Part shown: positions 25,294-33,100 of the stretch, piece after piece
Numbering within the stretch: position 1 is the first letter of the stretch
How the letters are laid out: each line of letters starts with the position of its first letter
From: Dyella sp. ASV21
Lineage (GTDB): Bacteria > Pseudomonadota > Gammaproteobacteria > Xanthomonadales > Rhodanobacteraceae
Length of the DNA stretch: 64,000 bases
Assembly (NCBI RefSeq): GCF_016428975.1
Contig: NZ_JAELTT010000016.1
Span: 1-64,000, forward strand
Direction: 5' to 3'
Position numbers and translations under genes: made by a program
Notes under the pieces: model-generated
Database searches by the model: none
The model's input: only the letters and a program-made list of their open reading frames with translations
Told to the model about the DNA's origin: nothing

Positions 25294-25318
25294 TACGCAG
25301 GCGATGGTGGTTTTGGAT
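25294..25318 (-). promoter_or_regulatory. Putative ECF sigma promoter of the lipid-modification operon
   Basis: On the minus strand GCATCCAAAA ... CCTGCGTATAGA: ATCC, 17 bases, CGTA. The outer bases (ATGCATCCAAA, TGCGTATAG) are nearly the same as those of the sigma-chrR promoter at 16586-16616. The leader would be about 25 bases, in the gap between the secreted-protein stop (25330) and the desaturase start. Confidence 0.6.
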
Positions 25319-25329
25319 GCATGCTGCCA

Positions 25330-26148
25330 TCAGCCCGGGCAACGGGCTGCCAATGGCGTGGACATGGCCATCGTGATCTCGGCCTGGCTGGGGGCCGGCT
25401 GTTCCCCGTCGCGTGGAAATTCGATGCGTACGCGTTGGGTGTGGCCGTCCGCGTCGCGGATGTTGCTGATGCCCTCAAAGCGCAGCAGGCGCTGGTCGCT
25501 GAGGGCGTAGACCAGGTCGACACTGGGCGCGAGCTTGCCCAGCCAGCCATCCAGGCTCATGCGCAAACGCTGTACCGCCTCGGCGCCGGTGTTGGGTACC
25601 GGGCGCAGGCGCAAAGGCAGCACACCCAATCGCGAGGGCATCACAAAGTCGGCACGCAAGCCATCCGGTTGCAGCAACTGGCGCCAATGTCCACGCACGT
25701 AGTCGTCAAAGCCCGCGTCGATCACCGTATCGGCGGGTGGGGTGAGCGTGGCGCTGTCCGGCGCCGCGCCGCGGTGGCGGCTGGCGTATATGTCCAATTG
25801 CCCGTTCGCCGTGCGCCGCACGCCCTCGCGATAGCCGTCACGCCCGTCTTCGAAGGTGAACTCCGGTGCCCAGGGCACATCCACGTAGCGCACCCATTTG
25901 CGCGCGAAAGCCGTGCCATCGCCGCAGCGATACAGCACCAGCCGCACGCGGGTGCCGCGATCGTCGAACAGCCAGTGCTCTTCGCGATAGCGCACGGCGT
26001 TTCCGTCGAGTGCATACGCCACCCCGATGTAATGCCGGTCCGTGGCATGGAGTGGCATCGCAGCAAGGCAAGCCAGCCCCAGCAGCAGGGCGATGGGTGC
26101 GCGGGCCCCGCGCGGGAGGCGTGTCGACGTGCGGCAGGGAAGGGGCAT
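25330..26148 (-). CDS. Secreted protein of unknown function (272 aa)
   Basis: No family is recognised. A signal peptide runs to about residue 34 (RAPIALLLGLACLAAMPLHA) and the mature part is a beta-rich, charged domain without cysteine pairs, for example YIGVAYALDGNAVRYREEHWLF, GYREGVRRTANGQLDIY and IEFPRDGEQPAPSQAE. Its own ECF-like promoter lies just upstream, and the desaturase promoter lies just downstream of its stop, so it seems a separate unit of the same regulon. A periplasmic lipid- or stress-related role is guesswork. ATG at 26148 has no strong ribosome site. Confidence 0.7.
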   Translation of the reverse strand: MPLPCRTSTRLPRGARAPIALLLGLACLAAMPLHATDRHYIGVAYALDGNAVRYREEHWLFDDRGTRVRLVLYRCGDGTAFARKWVRYVDVPWAPEFTFEDGRDGYREGVRRTANGQLDIYASRHRGAAPDSATLTPPADTVIDAGFDDYVRGHWRQLLQPDGLRADFVMPSRLGVLPLRLRPVPNTGAEAVQRLRMSLDGWLGKLAPSVDLVYALSDQRLLRFEGISNIRDADGHTQRVRIEFPRDGEQPAPSQAEITMAMSTPLAARCPG

Positions 26149-26182
26149 CGCAGGGCATCGCGCTGGGGGCTGGTGATGCCGA

Positions 26183-26206
26183 TACGCGATTTGGCGCCAT
26201 CTGGAT
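26183..26206 (-). promoter_or_regulatory. Putative ECF sigma promoter of the secreted-protein gene
   Basis: On the minus strand GGAATCCAGA ... AATCGCGTATCGG: ATCC, 16 bases, CGTA, with the predicted transcript start about 27 bases before ATG at 26148. It is the fourth copy of the motif in 11 kb. Confidence 0.55.
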
Positions 26207-26250
26207 TCCTTTCGTTCGCCGCGAGGGTTGGGTCGGCGGCCTGCGGGTTC

Positions 26251-26280
26251 TTGTAAACGTCCCGCGCGGAAGGGCATAGT
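26251..26280 (+). promoter_or_regulatory. Sigma-70-like promoter of the lacI-type gene
   Basis: TTGTAA at 26251-26256, 18 bases, CATAGT at 26275-26280. The predicted start of transcription is about 25 bases before the start codon at 26313. No copy of the TGACAGCGCTGTCA palindrome is present here, so autorepression is not indicated. Confidence 0.5.
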
Positions 26281-26312
26281 CCCACGGCAGTACGACGATG
26301 TCGGGAGAAATC

Positions 26313-27326
26313 ATGCGGGTCCGCCTGGAAGATGTAGCACGTGCGACGGGCGTCTCGCCGAAGACGGTTTCTCGTGTGCTCAACGAGGAGTCATCGGTCA
26401 AGGAATCCACCCGCCAGAAGGTGTTGGCGGCGATGGAGTCGATGAACTACCGCCCCAGCCCCGCGGCGCGCGGCCTGGCGGGCAGCCGCTCGTTCCTGGT
26501 GGCGATGCTGTACGACAACAACGACAACCCTGCCTCTACCTACCTGGCGGAAATCCAGGACGGTGTGCTGGATGCCTGCGATGCGCATCGCTTCAGCATG
26601 ATGGCCTGCCCGCTGCGCATGCGCGGCAAGGACTTTATCCGTCGCGTGGATGCGCTGGTGCACGACCACCACATTGAAGGCGTGATCGTGACGCCGCCGC
26701 TCACCGACCACGCCCCGTTGTTGCAGCGCCTGCGCGAATTGGGCGTGCCGCACGCCAGTATTTCGCCGCAACACCGCCAGGGCGCGATCGGCGTATGCAT
26801 GGACGAGCAGCAGGCGGCCAAGGCGCTGGTCACACACCTGATCGAGCAAGGGCACCGGCGTATTGGCCACATCCTGGGCATCGCCAACCACGGCGCAAGC
26901 CGGTGGCGTTTGGCCGGTTACAAGGACGCACTCACCGCCGCGGGCCTGCCGGTGGATCCGCAATACATCTTGCAGGGCGAGTTTTCGTTTGGCTCCGGTG
27001 TGCTGGCCGCGCGTCAGTTGTTTGACCTGCCGGAGCATCCCACGGCGATCTTCGCGGCCAATGACGACATGGCGGCGGGCGTGATGTGGGCCGCCAACGA
27101 GCGCGGCCTGAAAGTACCGCGTGATCTCTCGGTGTGCGGCTTTGACGACACGCCGCTGGCCACGCAGCTATGGCCGCCGCTCACCACGGTGCGTCAACCC
27201 AGCCGGGAAATGGGCAAGCTCGCCGCGCTGCAGTTGATGGATCACCTTCGCGGCCGTGGTCACGGCCTGTTGGTGCAGGTGCCCTACACGCTGCAGCTGC
27301 GCGAATCGACGGCCAAGGCGCCGTAG
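26313..27326 (+). CDS. LacI-family transcriptional repressor
   Basis: A 337-residue LacI/GalR regulator. The N-terminal helix-turn-helix and hinge read [23 protein letters not shown] ... [19 protein letters not shown]-like sequence; the ligand-binding domain follows with [59 protein letters not shown] and [29 protein letters not shown] before ATG at 26313 decides the start over ATG at 26298. It faces the GH3 gene, and the palindrome TGACAGCGCTGTCA, of LacI-operator type with the CG centre, occurs at 27483 and twice near 30349-30386. I infer that it controls those genes and responds to a glucoside or its product. Confidence 0.92.
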   Translation: MRVRLEDVARATGVSPKTVSRVLNEESSVKESTRQKVLAAMESMNYRPSPAARGLAGSRSFLVAMLYDNNDNPASTYLAEIQDGVLDACDAHRFSMMACPLRMRGKDFIRRVDALVHDHHIEGVIVTPPLTDHAPLLQRLRELGVPHASISPQHRQGAIGVCMDEQQAAKALVTHLIEQGHRRIGHILGIANHGASRWRLAGYKDALTAAGLPVDPQYILQGEFSFGSGVLAARQLFDLPEHPTAIFAANDDMAAGVMWAANERGLKVPRDLSVCGFDDTPLATQLWPPLTTVRQPSREMGKLAALQLMDHLRGRGHGLLVQVPYTLQLRESTAKAP

Positions 27327-27482
27327 TCCAGCGTTGCCGTCGCCAGTGCTGACGACGGCATGTTTCCTTGCCCTTGCTACCACCGGTGTTGCGCCGGGCG
27401 CGGCGTTCACGCCTATCGAAAACCGTCATATTTTTATTTATCAGTAACTTGGGTGAATTTCGCGGTCTGCTGCGACGCAAAT

Positions 27483-27496
27483 TGACAGCGCTGTCA
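27483..27496. promoter_or_regulatory. LacI-type operator before the GH3 gene
   Basis: Perfect 14-bp palindrome TGACAGCGCTGTCA, 50 bases before the ATG at 27546. It overlaps a TTGACA that could be a -35 box (27482-27487), so a bound repressor would block the polymerase. The same bases occur at 30349 and 30373. Confidence 0.75.
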
Positions 27497-27545
27497 TTTC
27501 TGTCAGGCTGATTTGAACGGGCTCCGCAGGGGAGGCCGCCCTGCC

Positions 27546-30074
27546 ATGGAGAGAGCCGTGCTGGCGTCTGTTCGTCGTTTGCGTTGTGCCCCGACTGTGC
27601 TGGCTGTGGTGCTGGCCGGCGTGCTGGGTGGTTCGTGCTGGGCCGCTTCGGCCACGGTCCATCCCGATCAGTGGCCGCGCGCCACCTGGCCCTTGCCCAG
27701 CGATGCCGCGCTGGAGCAGCGCGTCGCCGCCCTGATGGCAAAGATGAGCGTGGAGGAGAAGGTGGGCCAGCTGATTCAGGCCGACATCCTCAGCGTGACG
27801 CCCGACGATGTGCGCCACTATCACCTCGGTGCGATCCTCGCGGGCGGCAACTCCAAGCCCAAGGGAGCGCTTACCGCCACCGTGGCGCAGTGGCAGGCCC
27901 TGTCCGAGTCGTTCTATCGCGCGGCGATGGAGCCGCAGCCCGGCCATGCGGCGATTCCCCTGTTGTTCGGCATCGATGCGGTGCACGGACACAACAACGC
28001 GGTGGGCGCCACGCTGTTCCCGCAGAACTCCGCGCTGGGCGCGACGAATGATCCCGAACTGATTCGCCAGATCGGCGCGGCCACCGCGGCGGAGGTGCGC
28101 GCCACGGGTATCAACTGGAGTTTCGCGCCCACCCTGGCGGTGCCGCAGGATGTGCGCTGGGGGCGTTCCTACGAGGGCTACTCGCAAGACCCCAGGCGGG
28201 TGGCGGAGTATGCCGGCGCCATGGTGGAGGGCCTGCAAGGCAAAGTGGGCACGCCGCAGTTCCTGGACGGTGAGCATGTGGTGGCGTCGGCCAAGCACTT
28301 CCTCGGCGATGGCGGCACCGTGAACGGCAAGGACCAGGGCGATGCGCAGATCAGCGAGGCCGCGCTGCGTGATGTGCACGCCGCCGGCTATCCGCCCGCC
28401 ATCGACGCGGGCGTGCAGACCGTGATGGCGTCGTTCTCCAGTTGGAATGGCCAGAAGATGCATGGCAACCATGCCTTGCTCACCGATGTGCTCAAGCAGC
28501 GCATGGATTTTCAGGGTTTTGTCGTTGGCGACTGGAATGCGCACGGGCAGATCGCCGGTTGCAGCAACGACGATTGCCCGGCCTCGTTCAATGCCGGCAT
28601 GGATATGCTCATGGCGCCCGACAGTTGGCGTGGCCTTTACGAGCACACGCTGGCCGAGGTCAACGCAGGAACCATTCCGATGTCGCGCCTGGACGACGCG
28701 GTGGCGCGCATTCTGCGGGTGAAGTTCCGCGCCGGCCTGTTCGAGGCCGGCGCGCCATCCACGCAGCCCATCGTGCGCCACGCCGGTGATGTCGTGGGCA
28801 GCCCCGCGCATCGCGCTATCGCGCGTCGTGCCGTGCGCGAATCGCTGGTGCTGCTGAAGAACAACCATGGCGTGCTGCCATTGGATCCGCGCAAACACAT
28901 TCTGGTGGCCGGCGACTCGGCCGACAGCGTGCCGCGCCAGAGCGGCGGCTGGACCCTGAACTGGCAGGGCACCGGGCTCAAGAGCAGTGATTTCCCCGGC
29001 GCACAGACCATTGGCGCGGGTATCGTGGAGCAGGTCACGGCGGCCGGCGGACATGCCGAGATCGAGGCCGAGGGCCACTACACCCGCAAGCCGGATGTCG
29101 CCGTGGTGGTGTTCGGCGAAGATCCCTACGCCGAGTTCCAGGGCGATCTGCCCAACCTGCTGTATCGACCGGGCGACGACCATGACCTTGCGCTCATCCG
29201 GCGCCTGCGCGCCGAGGGCATTCCGGTGGTGGCGGTGTTCCTGAGCGGTCGGCCGCTGTGGATGAATCGCGAGATCAATGCGGCCGATGCATTCGTGGCT
29301 GGCTGGTTGCCAGGCAGTGAAGGCGGCGGCGTGGCCGATGTATTGCTACGTACGCGGGACGGCCGCGTGGCCAACGACTTCCACGGCACGCTGGCCTATG
29401 CCTGGCCGAGCACGGCGGTCGTGGGGCAGGGCAGGCCGCAGTTCGCGCTGGGCTACGGTCTGCGTTACACGGATCACGCATCGCTGCCGCCCTTGCCGGA
29501 GAACTCCGGCATCCACGGCGAGCAGATTCCCGTGGGCAACTATCTGGAGCGCGGCAAGCCTGTGCACGGCTACGTGTTCACGCTGGTCGGCGCGCAAGGC
29601 CATGGCGTGCCCGCCGATGTATCGCGCGCCAGCACGCCGGACGGTGGGCTGAGCATGAGCGGTCTGGACTTCAAGGCCCAGGAAGACGCGCGCCAGTTCA
29701 GCTGGCGCGACGCTGGCGGCGAGCTTGCGGTGAACGCGCATGCGCCGTTGGATCTGGATCGCGAGACCAACGGCGATGTGCTGCTGGTAACCACGCTGCG
29801 CGTGGATGCCTTGCCCGCGCAGGATGCATGGATCGGCATGGGCTGCGGCACCGGCTGCCAAGGCCGGGTGGCCGTGGGCAAGCAACTGGCCACGCTCGGG
29901 GTGGGGTCGTGGGTGCGCGTGGGCGTGCCGTTGAAGTGCTTTCGCGCAGCGGGTGCGGATATGCATCGCATCGAGCAACCTTTTACGCTGGGGGCGGGCA
30001 AGGGCAGCACCTTGGCTATTGCGCGCGTGGCGCTGGGTACCGAGACGGATCAGGTCATCGAGTGCGCCAAGTAA
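27546..30074 (+). CDS. GH3 beta-glucosidase, secreted, ExoP-like
   Basis: An 842-residue glycoside hydrolase of family 3, close to exo-1,3/1,4-beta-glucan glucohydrolases. A signal peptide (about 1-33, ending SCWA) is followed by the catalytic TIM barrel: LGAILAGGNSKPK, LLFGIDAVHGHNNAVGATLFP and FQGFVVGDWNAHGQ, where D329 is the expected nucleophile. The second domain has LVLLKNNHGVLPLDP and DVAVVVFGEDPYAE, with WLPGSEGGGVADVL. A C-terminal sugar-binding-type domain follows (about 650-842). It is likely periplasmic. ATG at 27546 is used, since GGGGAGG lies upstream; TTG at 27513 is further. The operator at 27483 suggests LacI control. Confidence 0.9.
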   Translation: MERAVLASVRRLRCAPTVLAVVLAGVLGGSCWAASATVHPDQWPRATWPLPSDAALEQRVAALMAKMSVEEKVGQLIQADILSVTPDDVRHYHLGAILAGGNSKPKGALTATVAQWQALSESFYRAAMEPQPGHAAIPLLFGIDAVHGHNNAVGATLFPQNSALGATNDPELIRQIGAATAAEVRATGINWSFAPTLAVPQDVRWGRSYEGYSQDPRRVAEYAGAMVEGLQGKVGTPQFLDGEHVVASAKHFLGDGGTVNGKDQGDAQISEAALRDVHAAGYPPAIDAGVQTVMASFSSWNGQKMHGNHALLTDVLKQRMDFQGFVVGDWNAHGQIAGCSNDDCPASFNAGMDMLMAPDSWRGLYEHTLAEVNAGTIPMSRLDDAVARILRVKFRAGLFEAGAPSTQPIVRHAGDVVGSPAHRAIARRAVRESLVLLKNNHGVLPLDPRKHILVAGDSADSVPRQSGGWTLNWQGTGLKSSDFPGAQTIGAGIVEQVTAAGGHAEIEAEGHYTRKPDVAVVVFGEDPYAEFQGDLPNLLYRPGDDHDLALIRRLRAEGIPVVAVFLSGRPLWMNREINAADAFVAGWLPGSEGGGVADVLLRTRDGRVANDFHGTLAYAWPSTAVVGQGRPQFALGYGLRYTDHASLPPLPENSGIHGEQIPVGNYLERGKPVHGYVFTLVGAQGHGVPADVSRASTPDGGLSMSGLDFKAQEDARQFSWRDAGGELAVNAHAPLDLDRETNGDVLLVTTLRVDALPAQDAWIGMGCGTGCQGRVAVGKQLATLGVGSWVRVGVPLKCFRAAGADMHRIEQPFTLGAGKGSTLAIARVALGTETDQVIECAK

Positions 30075-30340
30075 TCCAAGGCAACGCCGGAACGGTGTCC
30101 ACGCCGGCCGTTGGTGAAGGCCCAGCACAGTGGGTGCGCGAAGCAGGCGCGAAGGGTGTACAGGGGCGAAGCCTGACGCAAATAGAGCGGGGCAGGCGGC
30201 AAGACGGCCATTTGCTGTGCACCAAAAAAGCGTAGGTACAAGGTGCCCGAAACGGCTGCAAGCCAGTCTGGGCAAGGGTTTGACGAGGTGGCGGGGGTGT
30301 GTTGCCACGCGTCAAGCTTCTGCGAAAAAACCGGTCTATG
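30075..30340. other. Intergenic stretch with no supported gene
   Basis: This 266-base stretch between the GH3 stop and the operator pair has only chance frames. No T-rich hairpin was found, so the GH3 transcript may be read on toward the receptor gene. A TATGAT at 30337-30342 makes a good -10 box, without a matching -35 at the usual distance. Confidence 0.4.
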
Positions 30341-30348
30341 ATCGCAAA

Positions 30349-30386
30349 TGACAGCGCTGTCATATCTACCAATGACAGCGCTGTCA
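30349..30386. promoter_or_regulatory. Twin LacI-type operators before the TonB receptor
   Basis: TGACAGCGCTGTCA at 30349-30362 and again at 30373-30386, 24 bases apart centre to centre and identical to the operator at 27483. They lie just downstream of the -10-like TATGAT at 30337 and about 80 bases before the receptor start at 30465, so bound repressor would block start or movement of polymerase. Confidence 0.8.
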
Positions 30387-30464
30387 TCGGGGTGAAGATC
30401 GACGGGTCGCCGCAGGGGGCGGTGACACACAACAATCCGAAAGATTCTTTAGAGGGGAAGTCTC

Positions 30465-32897
30465 ATGAAGTTGCGCTATTCGGCGTTGTATATCGCGATG
30501 TCCCTGGTGCTCGCGCCAGGCGCTGCACTGGCGGCGGATCAGGATGCGACGCCGGCCAGTTCGTCTGCACAGAACGCCGCACCGCCGGTCGAGAAAAAGG
30601 TAAAGCAGCTCGATGCGATCCAGGTGAGCGCGACCAAGCGCGAGACACCGCTGCAGAAGACGCCGGTGGCCGTGAGCGCGATTACGCCCGATACGCTCGA
30701 CAAAGAACGTGTGATGACCGTGCAGGACCTCACCAAGCTGGTGCCGGGCCTGCAGGGCACCAGTGAAGGCGATCACGGCGTGGTTACGCTGACTTTGCGC
30801 GGCATCGGCAACGACAGCGCCAAGACCGAATATGCGGACCCGGAAGTGGCGACCTTCGTAGACGGCGTATACGCGCCGCGCGCCGAAGCGGCTTCGGGCC
30901 TGCTGCTGGATATGGATGGCGTGGAAGTGCTGCGCGGTCCGCAGGGCACGCTGTGGGGGCGCAACTCCACAGCGGGCGCGATCAGTTTTCAGACGGCTAA
31001 GCCGGACATCAGCGCGGGCTTCTACGGCAATGCGCAGATGGAGGCGGGCAACTACAACCAGATCGGTGCGCGTGCCGCGTTCAACCTGCCGATCAGCAGC
31101 ACGTTCGCCATGCGCGTGGCGGTGGTGCATGAGCAGCACGATGGTTACGTCGACTATCAGAACCCTTCCAGCGAATTGCCCAGCGTGGCGCAGCAGCAGG
31201 CGACGTATCTCGCCTCGGGTGGTGACCCGGCGAAGTTCCAGCCGATCAACGCGGACCAGTTCATCCATGGCGGCCAGAAGTACAGCGCGCAGGATCAGTC
31301 CGCCGCGCGCGTAAGCGCCCTGTGGCAGCCCAGCGATTCGTTCAAGTGGAACCTGTCGTACGAGTATTTCGTGGACCGTGGCACGCCCAACCTCAGCCTG
31401 ATGCAGACGCCGCGCGCGGGGCAGGATTTCTGGTCCGCCCTGATCGACGTGGCGCCGTATCTGGACCGCACCTCCAAGACGGTGCGCAGTCGCATGGACT
31501 GGAACATCAACGACAGCATGCAGCTGAGCTACATCGCCGGTTACAACCGTTATTCGGGCAAGAGCGACTACGACCAGGACGTCGGCGTCAGCGTGCCTAC
31601 CAGCTTCACCACGGGCGGTGTGTACCAGGACGACCGCACCAACTATTCCAACTATGAGAGCTGGAGCCAGGAAGTGGATCTGAAGTCCACCGGCCAGCAG
31701 ACGTTCGACTGGATCGTGGGCGCGTACTACGCGTACGAAGACAACAACATCCGCTTCGATATCCCGATCATGAACGGTACCCAGTACGGTTCGGTGAACT
31801 GGCAGGGTTCCTTCATCCAGCCCAAGGAGACGGTGAAGTCGTCGGCGATCTTCGGCCAGTCCACGTGGCACATCTCCGACCACTGGCGCTTCACCGGCGG
31901 CGCGCGCTGGTCGCACGACAACAAGGCCAACGACGGTGGCGTCAACTGGGGCTGGGACGGCGACCCGAACGTGCCGCAGGTGCCGATCTCGCCGGGCGTG
32001 TATCCGGGCCCGTCGAACGGTTTTGCCGTGTCCACGTACAACACCGCCAGCTACAGCAAGAGCAAGGTGACCTGGCTGGCGCGCGTGGATACCGACGTGG
32101 GCGAGAACGGCTTGCTGTACGCCAGCGTGTCCACCGGCTACAAGTCGGGCGGCACGCAGGATGGTGGGGCGCTGTACAAGCCCGAGTCGCTGACCAACTA
32201 CGAAATCGGCAGCAAGTTCTCTTTCCTCGATGGCCACATGACGTGGAACTCGGCCATCTACTACGAGGACTTCAAGAACTTCCAGCTGTCGGCGCCGATT
32301 ACCTATCCGGATGGCAACCATGGCCTGGGTTTCTCCAACGTGGGTGGCAGCACCGAGGTACTGGGCATCGAATCGGAGCTGGCCTATCAGCAGAAGGACG
32401 ATCGCTTCGACCTGATCTTCTCGGCGATTCCCAAGAAGAAACTGGGCACCCTGCCGTATGCGGGCAGCAACGATTACCAGGGCCTGCCGGCGTGTCCGCC
32501 AGCGTCCAACCTTTCCAGTTGCATGAACGTGACCGGCAACGATTTGCCGCACGCGCCCAACGTGTCGCTCACCGCCATCTACGAGCACGACTTTCACCTG
32601 GGCAACGGCGGTCGCCTCACGCCGCGGGTAAGCGCGCAGTACCAGAGTTCGCAATGGCTGAGCTATTTCAATCTTGGCGATGGCGATAAGCAGAAGGCGT
32701 ATACGCGTGGCGATCTTTCGCTGCGTTACACCGAGCCGGGCGACAAGTGGTGGATCAACGCGTACGTGCAGAACGTGTCCGATGGCAAGGTGCGTACCAG
32801 CGCGGGTCGCTTCCAGATGGCGGATGGCTCGTTCCAGTATGTCTCGCAGTATCTGGCGCCGCGCACCTATGGCGTCCAGCTCGGCGTGTGGTTCTGA
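30465..32897 (+). CDS. TonB-dependent receptor of the glucosidase locus
   Basis: An 810-residue outer-membrane receptor. The signal peptide ends near ALAADQ (about residue 24); a TonB-box-like LDAIQVSATKRE follows; the plug has VPGLQGTSEGDHGVVTLTLRGIGND, DGVYAPRAEAASGLLLDMDGVEVLRGPQGTLWGRNSTAGAISF-type motifs typical of the Fec/oligosaccharide receptors; the barrel ends YLAPRTYGVQLGVWF, a classical terminal aromatic. GAGGGGAAG lies before ATG at 30465. Its twin operators match that of the GH3 gene, so it probably imports the glucoside that the enzyme cuts. The halogenase gene follows 203 bases later. Confidence 0.92.
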   Translation: MKLRYSALYIAMSLVLAPGAALAADQDATPASSSAQNAAPPVEKKVKQLDAIQVSATKRETPLQKTPVAVSAITPDTLDKERVMTVQDLTKLVPGLQGTSEGDHGVVTLTLRGIGNDSAKTEYADPEVATFVDGVYAPRAEAASGLLLDMDGVEVLRGPQGTLWGRNSTAGAISFQTAKPDISAGFYGNAQMEAGNYNQIGARAAFNLPISSTFAMRVAVVHEQHDGYVDYQNPSSELPSVAQQQATYLASGGDPAKFQPINADQFIHGGQKYSAQDQSAARVSALWQPSDSFKWNLSYEYFVDRGTPNLSLMQTPRAGQDFWSALIDVAPYLDRTSKTVRSRMDWNINDSMQLSYIAGYNRYSGKSDYDQDVGVSVPTSFTTGGVYQDDRTNYSNYESWSQEVDLKSTGQQTFDWIVGAYYAYEDNNIRFDIPIMNGTQYGSVNWQGSFIQPKETVKSSAIFGQSTWHISDHWRFTGGARWSHDNKANDGGVNWGWDGDPNVPQVPISPGVYPGPSNGFAVSTYNTASYSKSKVTWLARVDTDVGENGLLYASVSTGYKSGGTQDGGALYKPESLTNYEIGSKFSFLDGHMTWNSAIYYEDFKNFQLSAPITYPDGNHGLGFSNVGGSTEVLGIESELAYQQKDDRFDLIFSAIPKKKLGTLPYAGSNDYQGLPACPPASNLSSCMNVTGNDLPHAPNVSLTAIYEHDFHLGNGGRLTPRVSAQYQSSQWLSYFNLGDGDKQKAYTRGDLSLRYTEPGDKWWINAYVQNVSDGKVRTSAGRFQMADGSFQYVSQYLAPRTYGVQLGVWF

Positions 32898-33100
32898 TGG
32901 ATGCCAGGGCGGTGCCCCATGTCACGCAGGCCGCCTCATGTTTGCCGTTCTGTGGGTGGCGCCGGGAAAGGCGTCGCCCTCCCTCCCCTTGAATGGCTTT
33001 TTGCCGGGTCCGCGTGGGGCGGCCCGGCAGTTCTTTCTTGCCTTGCCGCGCCACCGCTCGCGCATACTGCGCCGATCGGGTGGCTGACCTGGGGGACTCC

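Noticed and set aside
27482-27510. Sigma-70 promoter with TTGACA at the GH3 operator
   Set aside because: No acceptable -10 box lies 16-18 bases downstream, so only the operator is reported as a feature.
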